This document shows, in pieces, positions 44,550 through 58,665 of a DNA stretch of 64,000 bases. Position 1 is the stretch's first letter. The number at the start of each line of letters is the position of its first letter. The translations under genes and the position numbers were made by a program. The notes under the pieces are model-generated. The model saw nothing but the letters and a program-made list of their open reading frames with translations, had not been told where the DNA came from and searched no databases. Location: assembly GCA_019925105.1 (NCBI GenBank), contig JAHGAU010000006.1, positions 1,674,001-1,738,000 on the forward strand, given 5' to 3'. Source of the DNA: Niebla homalea. Lineage: Eukaryota; Ascomycota; Lecanoromycetes; Lecanorales; Ramalinaceae.

Positions 44550-47500
44550 ATAATTTGACGGAATGGCGACGAACAAAGGGACCTTAGAGGTCCAAAACGA
44601 TACGTATACGTATAGCTTTAATAACAGTAAGAGAAATACATTAAGTATAATAAGTGGAAGTAACGTAATAATTAAGAATAAAATAATAAACGGGTAAGTA
44701 ACTTATATTAATAGAAATGGTGACGATACGTACGGGCAATATAATAATAATAAGCCGGATAACGTTTAAAATAAATAAAGGAATTAAAGTTAATAAAATA
44801 CGTATATTAAAACGTATAAAACGCATAATAACAATACGGAAATAATAGGTAAATAAAGGGGTAAAAAGGCCGGTACGGTATTAACGGCGAGGAATACGGG
44901 CGGGAGGAAAAAATAAAAAGATTATAATAAAAGTATTATTAAGGGTATATAAAGGGGAAATAAAATTAATAAGGAAAATAAAACCTTAAAGAATTAAAAA
45001 TAAAAAACGGGGATAATATATCGCCCGATAAATAAAGGTAAAAAAGCGGTAAAAAAAGTAATAAAAGCCTTAAAAAGATTTTTTACAGTAAAATAAAAGG
45101 ATATTACGTTAAAGATTTAACCGATATTACGGATTAAGTTAAAAAATATAAAAAACTTTTACGTAAAAATAAAAATAAGGCTAAGGGAAATAAAGCGGTT
45201 ATAGGGCTTTTAAAAGGCGGTAATAAAAGCGTTAATAAAAAATAAAAACGGCGGTTTAAAGTTAAGTATATAAAGCGAAAATATGAAAACGGTAAGCTTT
45301 TAAATAAAAAAGAATTAAATAATAAAAATAATAAAAAAGGTACTTATAATAAAGAATAAAAGGATAATAAAAAAGAAAACGGCCGCGTTAAAGAAAGTAA
45401 AGATAATAACGGTCCGCCTATTTAATAATAAAAAAAAGAACGTAACGGTAAAGGTAAACCCGTTATAATTAATAAAGGCTTTTAAGGTAATAACGGAACA
45501 GTTAATAAAATAGAATATTATAATACGTAAACTATAAAGTAAGGATATCCTCCTTAATATAATATCTTTAAAAGCGAAAAAAAGCTTAAAGAAATTTAAG
45601 GTTTAAATTAATAAAGGAAAATATAAGTTAATTAAGGTTTTAAGGTAATTATTTACCGTTATAATAAATCAAATATATTTATTACGTTTTAAGGAAACTA
45701 AGAAAAAAACTACGTTAAAGAATATAAAAAGGGAGAATATAATTCTTTATTTAAAGTTTAAAATTATTAACTATAGGCTTCCGTCGGTAATAAAAAAACT
45801 TAACTTTTTAAGATATATAAAGAAATATTTTATTATTATATTAAACGTAACGTTAATGAAAATATATAATAACGTTTTAAATAAAAGGATTATTAAAAAA
45901 AGATCTTTTAAAATAACTCAATTATAAAATAAAGTAATTAATATTTATTAATATTTTAAATATTAAAACTATAAATATATTATTATAAAATATATAATTT
46001 ACCTTAAGGGTTATAATACCTATAAGTATATAAAGTTAATAATTAAGGGGCTTATAAAAAATACGTTTAAATATATTATATATAATAAGAAAAGATACTT
46101 AGTATAGGATTCTAAATATATAATAAAAGTTAAAAAGATTAAATATAAGGAAACCTAAATAACCGTGAAAATTTAACGGTATAACGCGTATAAAATTAAT
46201 TTAATAAATTAATTAAAAATAACCTTAAAATATAAGTTTAATTAATTAAATAATAAGGGGTAAATAATAATAAAAAAAGAAAGCTTTTTATAATCCCGAC
46301 CTTAAGGGCCGGCTATTTTACGTTTTTAATAATAATTAAGAAAATACTAACATAAAAAACGTTTAACTTTAATAAGAAATCCGTAACTTAAACGTGTATA
46401 AAAAAAGGAGCCTTTATAAAGATTAATATATAATATATTAACGTTTTTAAGAGTAATATAATATAACGTTTATAATAAAAGAATTAAAGTAATAATATTA
46501 ATTATTAAGTTTAAAGAAATTGAAAATATTAACATTATAATAATATAGGAATTACTATATAACCTATATATATATTTATTTATTAATCCGGAAGAAAGAT
46601 TTTATTTAACCTTTAAAAAGGATAAAATAACCAGAATATACTTCTTTATAAATAAGTAGCTTAACGTAAATAATTAAGATATTACTTATTATAATAAAAA
46701 CTTTTATATACTCCGTATTATAAAAAAAAAAGACTTAAAAAATAACCTTAATATTTATAACGTATATAACTCGCCGTTGGTTAATAAAGAAAAACCTTTT
46801 ATAATACCGTTACTTAAGGAGGTCTTAATTATTTTAAATAAATATATATTATTTAAAGACTTTAACCTATATTACTATATATAAAAAAAAAAAAATATAT
46901 AATAAAATACGTTAAATCGGATAACCTATTAATAGTTATTATTTAAGTTAATTTCTTATTATTAATATTATAAAGGATTATTATATAAGAAAGTTATAAA
47001 TTTAAAACGATAATTAATCTGGTTTTTAATATAAAAGGGGTTGCTGGCATAATCGTAATATATAGGCTATAAAAGAACTTAAAATATAGCTTAAATTATA
47101 TACCGATATAAATAATTTTAAATTAAACCGTTAATATAACTTTATTATTATTAATAAAGAGGACATAAAAAACGGTTAAGGCAGTAAAGGTTTATATAAA
47201 AACGAAGGAAATAATAATATAATTTATAGACCTTTTTTAATTAAATAATAAAAATTAAATCGATTTCTTTATAAAGTAAATAATAAAAATATTAAACAAA
47301 GTAATTAATAAGATTATCCCGATAAGAGAACTTTCTTAAAGAACTAAAACTTATTAAAATAAAGGGTATATAACCGCGATTATAAAAATAAAAAAATTAA
47401 TTAAGTAAATTTTTAAATATAAGAATTAAGAGATACTTAATTAATTAAGGATTAATTAAGAAAAAAAGGAAAAAATTATTAAGAAGATTAAGTAAATATA

Positions 47501-50195
47501 CTTTTAATTTACGGTATATAATTTAACGGTTTTATTTTATAGTATTTAAAAGTTAATAAAATATAATAAAAAATAAAATAAGAAATTAAAGTTTATCTTT
47601 AAATTCCTGTTTTTTAAAAAACTTAATAATATATTAATTAATATTTTCAACGGTAAAATTAAAACCCTTAAAAAACATTTTTCTCTTTTCGTTAGAAATT
47701 AATTTAAATAATATTAATAATATTATATATTTTAACCTTATATTAATAAGTAAAATAATAATATAAAATATAATAATTAAAGTAATTAATAAATTAAAGA
47801 AAAATAAAGCCTTAAGACCGAATAAGATTCTTAATAAATTCTTAATAATAATAGTTTTACCGTTTAAAAAAAGTTTTTATTTATTTCTTTTAAATATATT
47901 TTAACGTTAATTATTATTTACATAAGTTTAAAAAAATAAAGATAATTATCCTTAAGAAGCTTATTAAACCGGATTACTTTAAGGTAAAATCTTATAGACT
48001 TATTATATTCCTATATATATTAAGGAAAACCTTAAAAATAATAATAATAAAGATCCTTAATAACTATATAAAGAATTACGGACTTTTCCCTGATTAATAA
48101 ATAAAAATAAGGAAAAATCGGTTAATAAAAATAACCCTTAAAAAACTAATTAATAGTATATATATAGTATAAAGTTACGGGAAAAAATATATTATAAGCC
48201 TTTTTTCTTTTAATATTATAAGTATTTTTAATAAAATAAATTATTAAAAATTATTATATAATTTTTAAAAAAAAAAGGGATATTACTTTTCTTAATTAAG
48301 TAAATAAAGAATTTTTTAAAAATAACCGAGTTACGTCGATTAATTTAAAATAAAAAACAAGCTTAATAAAGCTTATTATAATAAAGATTCCTTAAAGATT
48401 ATTTCTTTTTTTTATATTATTTTTATTCTTTAATAATTTATTAATTAAAGAGCTTATTAAGTTGAAATAAAAAATTTAAGTTAAAAACTTTATTAATAAC
48501 GTTTATTTTTTAATTTATAATACCTTTATACGTATAAACTATTTAGAATTAAAATAGGCTTATAAAGTTTATTTTTAATAAATAAAACTTATAAAACTTA
48601 ATTTACGCCGTATAAGTACGAGTTTATTTATATAATTAAAAGCTTAAAACTATATAATATAATAATTATAATAAACTTAAGTAAAATTACGGTAAAGCCG
48701 GATACCAGTATTAAAGTCCTTAATTTTTAAATAAATAAAAAGCTTAATTAAAAGGACTATATAAAAAAGGTTTAAAAGAAAATAACTTTATAAGAAAAAA
48801 ACCTTACTTATTTCGCCGTATCAATATAAGGAGTTACGTTATAAAAAGCCCGGATTATTTATTAAGTTATAATAAAATTAACTATAATATATATTACGGT
48901 TATTTAATGTATATTTAAGGGTACTCCGGGATATAAGAAAAAGTTTATTTAAATATTATAAGAGGTCTAAAACCGGTATTTAAGAGTAATTAACGGTATT
49001 TATAAAGTAACTTTTATCCCGGTATTAAAGTTTAAGGTTTTTATATTATTAATTAAAGTCTTATTAAATTAAATAATCGCTTAAATAAAATTAAAAAAAG
49101 GTATATACTTAATTACGATAATAAGAAACGGGCGGATCCGTTAAAATCTTAATAAGTTTTAAGTTAAAAGGAATAAATTAAAAATATTTATCTTTTTTTT
49201 ATTAAAATAAAGTAAAAATAAATTAAAAAGGAAATTAATTTTACCGGTATTCCGGAGGTTAACCTAAGTAAATATAAATTCTTATTAAACGTAAAAGAAA
49301 TTAAAATTAAGGGGATTTAAAAAATAAATATTATAATAATTACTTTATAAGTTATAATAAAATAAATTAAATATTAACGGAAATATAAAGATTTTATATT
49401 TTAAGGTTATTATTATTTAGCTTTTAATAATAAAAAGATTATTAATAAGTATTTCCGCCGTTATAATATTATAAAAAAAGGTAATGATATATTAATAATT
49501 TAACTCCGGACGGGTAAAAACGGTTTAATTTACTTCCTATTTATTATATATACCGGGGGTCGGATAAACGCCGGATATAAGTACGGATAAAAAAAGTAGA
49601 ATATTATATATATTTTTATTTTTTATTCCTTATTTATAAAGGTTAAATTAAAATTTATTATAAAAGTTAATATTTATAATTATTATTAAATATTATTTAT
49701 AAAGTAAAGCATCCGGGCAGTTATTAAGTTTATAATATTTATTGGATTATTATTATAATTTAATTTTATTATAAAGATAAATAAGGTTACCGAAAACCTT
49801 ATAAAGAAAATTTACTATTAATTAAAAAAGAAAAAGAAAAGCGGAAATTAATTATATTAATTATATAAACCGGAAAGTATCTTTTATAGCCGTAAAAATA
49901 TAATAATAAACGCTTATTAAAAGTCTTTAAAAAAGTTAACGGCAATAATAATATAAGAAAAATATATATTAAATACGTAAGTATTAATAAAGATATTTAA
50001 AGGTATTATATAAAGTTAAAATAATATAAATATATAAAAAAGCAGAAGAATAACGAACTTAAAAATAGCCCTTATAAAAATACGGTTATAATATTATGGA
50101 TTTTCTTAGGGGAGTTAAAATATAAAGAATATATAAATAAATTATTATTTTTTAAACGGCCGTTAATATCCTTTACCTTAAAGGATAAAGGGTAA
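44550..50195 (+). mobile_element. Non-LTR retrotransposon (LINE, Tad1-like) nested between gypsy RNase H and integrase
   Basis: 5.6 kb of degraded sequence interrupts the gypsy pol order. At 47.79-48.45 kb frames read PNKILNKFL, then DYFKVKSYRPIIFLYILRKT and an IP.GLFLFYIIFIL segment, the order of LINE RT motifs of the Tad1/Jockey type. Purine-rich sequence before it would be ORF1 and endonuclease; RNase H-like sequence may follow. Boundaries are approximate: the left edge near 44550 keeps unmutated GGAATGGCGACGAAC, and flanking CTTAATGAAT (about 44542) and CTTAATAAAT (about 50191) could be a target duplication differing by one G-to-A change. Tail ends in GGTAAAGG-type sequence. Confidence 0.7.
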
Positions 50196-50639
50196 AGGCT
50201 TAATAAATGCCGGTTTTTATTTTAACGTTATAAGTATCAGGTTTTTACGGTTATTAATAAAATTAAAAGGCCGCGTATTAAGGAACGCCGGAATTAACTT
50301 AATTAAACCCGTAGTATAAATCAATCAATTAATCAAGTTTATACTTTAATCCGATAAGTCGGTAAAGTAACGGCGGACGGTGGTTATTAATTATTAATTA
50401 TTATTCGCTTTAAAAGATATTTAAATTATTATTTTATAAAAAAAAATTTAATAATTATTTAAAAAACTTTATAAAGAATTTAGGCCGATTAAGTTACTTA
50501 TTAAGGATCTATAAGTTACCGATACGTTTATATATAAGATTAAGGATAATAACGTAATATTAAGGTATTCTTATTAAGGTTATAATAAAGCTTAAAACCT
50601 TAATCTAAATAACCTTATTACTTATAAAAGCCATATATA

Positions 50640-51260
50640 TGTCCCCCGGGATAAAGCGGTTAAAAAGGAGTTAATTAATAAATATTATAATAACCCGTTA
50701 ACGGATTACTTTAACGCCGATAAGACTTATAAGCTTTTAGCCCGTAAATATTATTGGAACGGATTACGGGCTTAAGTTAGTAATTATATTAAAACGTATA
50801 ATATTTATTAAAGGATAAAGGTATCGCGTTACCGTCCTTATAATAAACTTACTTTACTCTTTTAATTAATTATACCCTAGAAAAAACTTAATATAAACTT
50901 TATTATTAATTTATTTATAAGTAAGGTTAAAGGTAATATTTATAATTTAATTTTAATAATTATAAATAAATATATAAAAATATATAAATACCTCCCCGTT
51001 ATAAAATAAATTAACGCCGTTATATTAACGGATTTCTTCTTTAAAGAAATTATATTATAGTATAATATACCGGTTAAAATCGTAATTAATTAAGGGTTTT
51101 TACTTATTAATAAATTCTAAAAATCAATATATTATTACGCGAAAATAAAGTATAAATTAAATATTACTTTTTATTTATAAACGGATAGTTAAATAAAAGG
51201 TTAAAATTAAAATCTTAAATAGTATTTAAGGATCTTTATTAACTTTAAGTAAATAAATTA
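50640..51260 (+). other. Gypsy integrase relic
   Basis: Frames read PRDKAVKKELINKYYNNPLT, FNADKTYKLLARKYYWNGLR and NYIKTYNIY (HHCC zinc-binding part), then RPYNKL and the catalytic core with IIYRLKS, YYAKIKYKLNITFY and TDS.IKGQN. Same order as in Ty3/gypsy integrases; several Asp and His codons are lost through transitions. Confidence 0.85.
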
Positions 51261-51789
51261 AATAAAGCTATTTCCTTTAATTAAATTTATTTATATAAAT
51301 TCGGAATACTTAACTTTAAGTTATAACCTATTTATAAGTTATAACCTATTTATAACGATATATAATTATAATTTAAATATTTATTTTAAACTTAAGAATA
51401 AACCTATAAAAAAAAGATACTTATAATAAAAGATAAAGTTAAAATATTATATAAAATATAATTAATATTAACGGATTAATAACGTTATATTATTAAATCG
51501 ACTTAAAAAACGTATAATAAAAAATATAAGTTAAAATTATATAATATTAATAATTTAATAATATTAAATATTAAAAACCTTAAGTTAAAGTAATTAAGTA
51601 AAAAGCTTACGCCCCGATTTATAAGACCCTTTAAAATTAATAATAAAATTGGAACGTAAATATACTATTTTTTTTTATTACTTATTAATTTTATTTTATT
51701 ATTTATGTTTTTCTTTTAAAGTTTTATTATATTTATATTAACGATTAAACGGCGGAGGCTATAATATAAATATTTAAATTAATTAATAA

Positions 51790-51960
51790 TAAAAAGGAAT
51801 AAGTAATTAAAGAAATTATTAATAAGGTTAAAAGTAAAAAGGGCGTTTAATATTAAGTTAAATAAATTAATTAAGACTTTAAATATAATTAATAAGTATT
51901 AAAAACGGACTTAAAATATTCTTAAGAATTACGGGAATAATATAACGAAATAATATAAAA
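51790..51960 (+). other. Chromodomain relic at gypsy integrase C-terminus
   Basis: After a PRFIRPFKINNKIGTQ segment (GPY/F-like), a frame reads LKKLLIRLKVKRAF and YKVK-like sequence, resembling the start of a chromodomain. This places the element among chromoviruses. Degraded, so moderate certainty. Confidence 0.6.
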
Positions 51961-51999
51961 TAAAAAAAAACATAAATAAAATTATAACGTTACGATAAC

Positions 52000-54115
52000 G
52001 AAAGTTATATATATAATTAATATTATAATTACTTAATCCCTATACGTTATCCTTCCGTAAAATTATTAAAGTTTAAGCTTTAATTAATAACTTTACTTAT
52101 TATAAGTATTACGTATATAAATAAGTTAACGTTACGGTAACGATTATCTTTATTATAATATTATAATTAATAAAAGTGGCTTTAATAATAATCGCGATAA
52201 TATTAAAAAACGAAGAAACGTAAACGTTAAATTATAAACGTTTAATACGTTATTAAGTAAACGATATTAAATAAATAAAATTAAAAAAATAAAGTTATTA
52301 AAATAATAAAAGATTAATAAATATATTTATTAAGTTTACGTTAATATATCGGTAACTTTAATAATATTATCTGTTTTATTACTTTTAATAATATGTAAAT
52401 TATAAGCGCTTAATGTTTAATATTATTAATTTTAACGTTTAACGTTAAACTTTAACAATATTGACGTATAAAAATAAAAGAATAATTTATAACTTTATAT
52501 TAACGCAAATTACCTTCTTTTTCCTCGTTTTTTTTATATATAAGTTAATAATATTTAAATTAAATATAAAAGTATTATACCGCCCTTTTCTTTTTTTAAC
52601 TCCGGGTTAAAGGTACTTCCTTAATATTATTTATTAAAAGAACTTTTTAGCTTAATTCTGGGATATTACTTTTAGAAATTAAAGCCGACCCTTTTAATAA
52701 CGCTATTAAGGAAGGTATAACCCTTTTTTCCTTTTCTTTAAATAGGTTAAAGCCCGTATCTTCCTCCTTCTTTTTACCCTTTAAACTATTAAGTATTATG
52801 AGCTTAAGGTCCACTTTCTTTACCCCGGATATAAGGTTAAGGAATAAGGAGAGGTTCCCCGACGGTATTAACTCTTATAAAGGGCCCGGCCCCCCCGTAT
52901 TAAGTTAATCCAGTTATTAAACGTTAACGTTAGCGTATCGTTACGGGATTATAATTTATTTATTTATTCTTTAAGCCGGATAATTTTTCTTTCCGCCGTT
53001 TTAACGCGGGCAATAAATATTTTTTTCTTAATTTAAAGGATTAATACTTCTCCCTTAATTTTTAAAGTAATTTAATAAGGCGTATACTCCGCTTAATTAA
53101 CGGTAATTAACGTTTAATTAATATTTAACCGGAAAACTTTAAAATTCCGAAGAATTTTATTATACTTTTATACGTATTAAATTTACGTTTTAATAAACCG
53201 CGTACCGATTAATTAACATTTACGTATTTATTAAGTTACCCGGGGTTATAATTAATCCGGGAACTATATATATATGTAAGTAATAACGGTTTAACGGCGT
53301 TAAGGATATTCACGGGAAAATAACGGGAAAAGTATCGTTTATTATAATATTTACGGTAAAATAAAAGATTTTATTAATATAAAAGCTTATTTTATAAGAA
53401 ATAAGTTAAACAAGGTACTATTATATATATTATTAATATTATATTTACGTTTATATTAATAATACGTTATTATATATATATTATATTATTTAAAGATTAA
53501 AATAAACTTATATATCTTATTAATAAATAAAAATAAGCGGACTATTATCGTAAATAAAATATTTATATAACGTTAACGTTATTTATTATAATAATATTAT
53601 AAATAATAAGAATATATAATTATATACGTATTAACTTTTAAATATTAATATATATCCTTAATATATTATACTTATAAGAGCGATTAAAATTATTAAAGAA
53701 AAAAGAAAAGAAGTTTAAAATAAAATAAAAACCTTATTATAATAATACGTTATTTCTATAATAACGTTTACCTTTATTATAACGTAATAAATTAATAATA
53801 AAACTTTAAGTAATTATTAATTAATATCGTGAAGATTTTTTTCTTATTTTTTTCTATTAAGTTTTATAAAAAGGTTTTTAATAAGCTTTATAAGTTATAT
53901 TAATTAATTATTAATATAAGTTACTTTTATTATATTACTATTAAATAACTATTATTATACTTACATATATAAATAAGGACTTTTTTCTTTTTACTCTTTT
54001 TTTATTAAGTTTAATAATAGGTTTTTAATAAGCTTTATACGTAGTTAATTCTATATTAGCTTTTTAAATATATCTCTTTATACCCTAAAGATTAACGTAT
54101 AAAGGGGGAGATAAT
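52000..54115 (+). other. Gypsy 3' internal region with polypurine tract
   Basis: About 2.1 kb after the chromodomain without recognisable coding relics; it includes a less mutated patch (52760-52900). The polypurine tract AAAGGGGGAG at 54101-54110 ends just before the 3' LTR. Confidence 0.6.
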
Positions 54116-54448
54116 TATTAATAATTAATATTATCTTTACGTTAACGTTATAATAATACGTTATATTATTATATTAAGGTTAGCCGTTAAGCCTTAATAA
54201 AAGGCTTTAATAATGGCCTTAATATACATTATTTATAAGCCGTAATTTAACCGGCGTAAAGCGGGGTAGCTATTACCTTTATTTTAAGTAAAGGCTATAT
54301 CCTAGTTCTTTCTGAATTCCTTAAGAATTAATCTTATTATTAATCTATTTATTAAAGTAATACTTAAGTATCTAGACCGTAACGCCACGTCTTCTATACC
54401 TACCTTTACTAGTCCCGCCGGCGTGCCGCCAGCGGAGTCAGTCTAACA
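54116..54448 (+). repeat. 3' LTR of the chromovirus
   Basis: 333 bp. Inner (left) end fully TA-converted; outer (right) end keeps GCCGGCGTGCCGCCAGCGGA and CTAACA, the opposite of the 5' LTR. Confidence 0.9.
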
Positions 54449-55480
54449 CCTTTAACCCCTTTATTTTTATATTTTTATACTTTAATATCTTTAATTACAC
54501 GTAATATACCTTTTACCTTTTAATTACCTTAAAAGTGCTTATATTTTAATACTATATTAAAGTTAATTTAAACACGCCTCTATAGGAAGTAACGAAATAA
54601 AATAAAGGCTTTTATTAATAATATTTATTAATAGCGGACGGTAAGCCGATAATTAATAACGATATTAAATAGGTAATAATGATAGTTAAAACGTATAACG
54701 ATTAATATCCGGACGGGTTATAAGAAAATATTAATAATTAAGATAAAAGTTATAATAACTTTAAATAAATAAATATTAATTCTATTAAATTATATAGAGG
54801 ATTTATTTAAAAATTAAACCTTGATAAAATAATCTAAAGGTTATAAATAAAGTAAACCTTGAAAAAACTTATTATAAATTTAATTAAAAATAAGCCTATA
54901 AAAGTTTATAAAATTTATATTTATTATTTATTTTTTTACTCTTAAAAACTATTAATCAAGATATTTAATTTTATATTTTTATTATAATGTAAGGTATTTA
55001 ATACGCGGAAGGAAAACCTTTTAAGGAATATATTATAATATAAAGCAGTAATATTAACCTTATTATAATATAAGTTTTATTATTTTACCTTATAATACTA
55101 CCTTTATAATACGGAAACCGTTAAATAGAAGGGTTAATAAACCCGTTTTTTTCTTTCTTCTTTATTTTTCTTTTATTTACTTTTAGCCTTTTTTTAGTTT
55201 AATTTAATTCTTATTTATACTTTATATACCGTAATTATAGATAATAAACCTTAATATTTTTTATTATTAAAGGGGTTTATGGGGTTTAAATAGAATTTAT
55301 AAAGCGGTTCTTAAGGGGACCTTAATTAATCAATATAATTTACTAAGGATAAAGCTTTTTTCCGGTTAAATAAAAAAGATAGGAATTTAATAAATTACTT
55401 AATAACCGAGAACCCGGTATCCGATAATTATTACGGTAGATATAAAGATTATTTTATTTACCGACCTCGTTATAAATTAA
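54449..55480. other. Degraded AT-rich DNA between elements
   Basis: Older RIP-degraded sequence into which the elements inserted. No element or gene recognised. Confidence 0.5.
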
Positions 55481-56907
55481 TGTTATGTCCAAGGGCCATT
55501 GCCAAGACCTTTACGGGCACTAAGGCCTAAAGGGGCATAGCGGATGCCTGGTGCTTGGCATGCGTACCTGTATATTTCACTCTTATTACACTTACATAGA
55601 TTATGATTTATATACTTATTACTTACTTTTATAATGCATTTACTTATTACTAAGAGGTATATAATAAGCAATAATAATAATACGAGTTCTTCTACTTACT
55701 AATTAATATAGAGCTTACGATTACCTCTATTTATCCTGTTCTTTTATAGATGGCGTAAATATAAGTCCGTTTATATTATTTAATCCCTTATTATTAAAGT
55801 AAAGCTATTTATTTAAATGCCTATAAAACCGACGGTATCTTTATTATAAGCTTTATCCTCGCTACTATCCTATTTATTAGCTCTTAAATCGACTCTTTTA
55901 TTACCTTAAACTCTACCTTTCTTATTAAAACTTTACCTTATTATTTACGACCTTTATATAGGATTTATACCTCTTAAATCTCTTATCAAACTTTTACCCT
56001 TATTTAAAATATTATTATTAAAAGTCCTTCTTATTATAATACTTAAAAACCTTTACCGTAAATTTATATTATTATTATTGTTATTATTATTTTTATTTTA
56101 AAAAAAGCTTTTAATTAATATTATCGCAGAAAACACCGTAAAATTATAAAGGTTTCTTACTTTTAATTTAAATATTTAATTATATTTTTTTTTATTATTT
56201 TTACTTCTTATTATAATAAAAGTAAACTTTAAGTATATATTTATAATAAGTTTACTAGATTAAGTAACGTATATTACTTATAAAGTTACGCTATAAAAAT
56301 AGGCTATAATTAACGTAACCCGCTTTTATTGTAAGTTAATCTACGTTTATTACCGGCTTAAATAAGCCGTATTAAAGGTTAAAACGGATTACTCGGACCA
56401 CGGATAGTCACCCGGTTAAACCCCGGATATCTCGGATTTAAACGATTCAGCTTACTTATAAAACATTTAACTCTACGGCTATTTCCCGGGTAAAATCGCG
56501 ATAACTGCCCGGCTTATAGGTTTTCCGATTTTTTAACTAGTTTTTCGACTTTACCGTTATTATACTCCCTTGATACGCGGTTACCACGTATTATATCTAC
56601 TTCTTTAACCTTCTTAGCGCTAGATATATTTATTCTTTAATCCCGGAGCCGTTTTTATTTATAAGGCTATTAACCTCGCCGTCGTTACGTAAGCGTAGCA
56701 TTTTTACTTTTTTTAATATATTTATTATATATAAGGGCCATTACTAAGACCTTACGGGTACTAAGGCCTAAAGGGGCATAGCGGATACCTGGTGCTTGGC
56801 ATACGTACCTATATATCTCACTCTTATTATACTTATATAGATTATGATTTATATACTTACCACTTACTTTTACAGTGCATTTACTTATCACCAACAGGTG
56901 CATAACA
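55481..56907 (+). mobile_element. Small non-autonomous LTR element (family B, copy 1)
   Basis: 1,427 bp with LTRs 55481-55666 and 56723-56907 (about 185 bp; ends TGTTATG...CATAACA) and target duplication ATTAA at 55476-55480 and 56908-56912. The 1.05-kb interior has no pol motif. Near 56420-56540 it carries the subterminal block shared with families A and C (core TTTCCCGGGTAAAA). Confidence 0.88.
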
Positions 56908-57342
56908 ATTAAAGGGTATTATTAAAGGAAGTAATCGAATATACTCCTTATTTTATAAAATTTGTACTTATTTTATTTCTTAATCCGTATTATTTAAGAA
57001 ATTTAAAGAATTCTTAAAGTAATTAAATCTTTTATATTAAGAACGTAACGTTAATATATAATATTATAAGGACGTAAATAATAAAATATAAGATTTCTAA
57101 ATAAAATTAAACAATATTAAAAGGGTTTTATAATTAAGAATTAATTAAATTACTTACTTATAATAATAAAACTATTTAAATTCCTTTCCCCCGGAAAATA
57201 TAAACCGTTTTAGGGCATCAAAAGCTTTTAATTATAAATTAAAAAAAACGTTATTATTAAGCTCAAAAATCCTTAACGGAATTTTCTAATGTTTTTATTT
57301 TACCGATTTATAGTATTTTTAACCTTTTATAAGAAGTTTAAG
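56908..57342. other. Degraded AT-rich DNA
   Basis: Nothing recognised between the family B element and the inverted solo LTR. Confidence 0.5.
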
Positions 57343-57675
57343 TGTTAGACTGACTCCGCTGGCGGCACGCCGGCGGGATTAATAAAGGTAGGTATAGAAG
57401 ACGTAACGTTACGGTCTGGATACTTAAGTATTACTTTAATAAGTAGATTAATAATAAGATTAATTCTTAAGGAATTCAGAAAGAATTAACGTAAAGTTTT
57501 TACTTAAAGTAAAGGTAATAATTACCCCGCTTTACGCCGGTTAAGTTACGGCTTATAAATAACGTATACTAAGGCCGTTACTAAAGCCCTTTATTAAGGC
57601 CTAACGGTTAACCTTGGCGCAGCAGTATAGTATACCACTGTAACGCCGGCGCAAAGATGGCGCTAGCTGCTAACA
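57343..57675 (-). repeat. Solo LTR of the chromovirus family, inverted
   Basis: Exactly 333 bp, reverse orientation, ends TGTTAGAC...GCTAACA, with target duplication TTAAG at 57338-57342 and 57676-57680. Both outer ends are nearly unmutated, as expected if a solo LTR keeps the outer end of each parental LTR. Confidence 0.9.
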
Positions 57676-58665
57676 TTAAGTTTATTAAAATTAAAAATCC
57701 GGAACCCTTTATAAAAAAGGATTATAATTAATATTGTTTCTTTAAACGTTATATTATTATTAGATTCCGTATTAATAAGGATTAAAATTTAATTATACAG
57801 GTTTAAGTTAATTATATTTTAATATTATTAAGCTTAAAAGTTTTTAAATAATTAAAAATAATATATAATAAAGACATTTTATTAAGTTTTTAAATTTTTA
57901 AAGAATTTTAAACTTTCTTAAACTAAATCTTTCAAAATATCAATGAAAAAAAGATTAAATTAATAATTTTTAAACTTTAAAGATGTTTAATAAGGATAAA
58001 TTTCTAATATTTTATTTTAATTTTTCACCCATATTAAAATCTTTAAGTATATAGATCTCGAGAAGAACTTAAAAATTATAATCCGTAAATTAACTACCCG
58101 ATTCCTTGACCGACTTTAAAAAATACTTTTTCAAGGAAGCTATAACTTAGATAATTTATAAAGTCTTAAATATACCTAGAGAAGACGGATAGACCGTCTT
58201 CAACGTTCAAAATGTTACCGTTAGTAAAAAGATTTTAAGCTTAATAAAGCCTTTATTAAAGAAATTAAGGAGATTATAAGAACCCGTATTACTTCCTTTA
58301 AACCTACCGGTAAAACAGGAGGTTTTAAAGGGTCCGGTTTCCGATAAGTTACTCCTGCTATCGCGAAGTTAATCCTTTTATTAAATATTAAATATTTTAC
58401 TTATTAAAGGAATTATTTTTAAGCTGACTAACCCTTAACGTTAACGTAACCATAATAATACCCGGGGGTATTTAATTTAAATTTATTATATTGCTTAAAA
58501 TTTAAACAAAGAATTTACTTAAAATTCCGGCGGTTAAATCTTTTATACCTTAAAAAATACCTTATCGGAAAATTTAAACGGGTTAGTATAAAATTAAGCT
58601 TTATAAAAATTATTATAAAGGATTAAAACGTATATTATCTTTAAATTTTAATAATTAAGTATATC
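57676..58665. other. Degraded AT-rich DNA
   Basis: About 1 kb of RIP-degraded repeat DNA, somewhat less degraded at 58040-58450. I could not assign it to an element class. Confidence 0.45.

Larger units (their letters stand above)
38961..54448 (+). mobile_element. Ty3/gypsy chromovirus retrotransposon, RIP-degraded, with nested LINE and small LTR element
   Basis: Two 333-bp LTRs (38961-39293 and 54116-54448) flank 14.8 kb, with 5-bp target duplication CCTTT at 38956-38960 and 54449-54453. LTR ends are TGTTA...TAACA. A polypurine tract AAAGGGGGAG (54101-54110) precedes the 3' LTR. Coding relics appear in Ty3/gypsy order: gag CCHC knuckle (about 40.35 kb), reverse transcriptase (41.3-41.8 kb, continuing after 43811), RNase H (to about 44.5 kb), integrase (50.6-51.3 kb) and a C-terminal chromodomain (about 51.8 kb), which makes it a chromovirus. 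All are full of stops and of Asp-to-Asn and Cys/His-to-Tyr type changes from G-to-A/C-to-T mutation. Two later insertions account for about 7.7 kb. Not functional. Confidence 0.9.

Noticed and set aside
55483..56903. Two similar minus-strand frames (55483-55671 and 56685-56903)
   Set aside because: They are antisense readings of the two LTRs of element B1, which explains their similarity.
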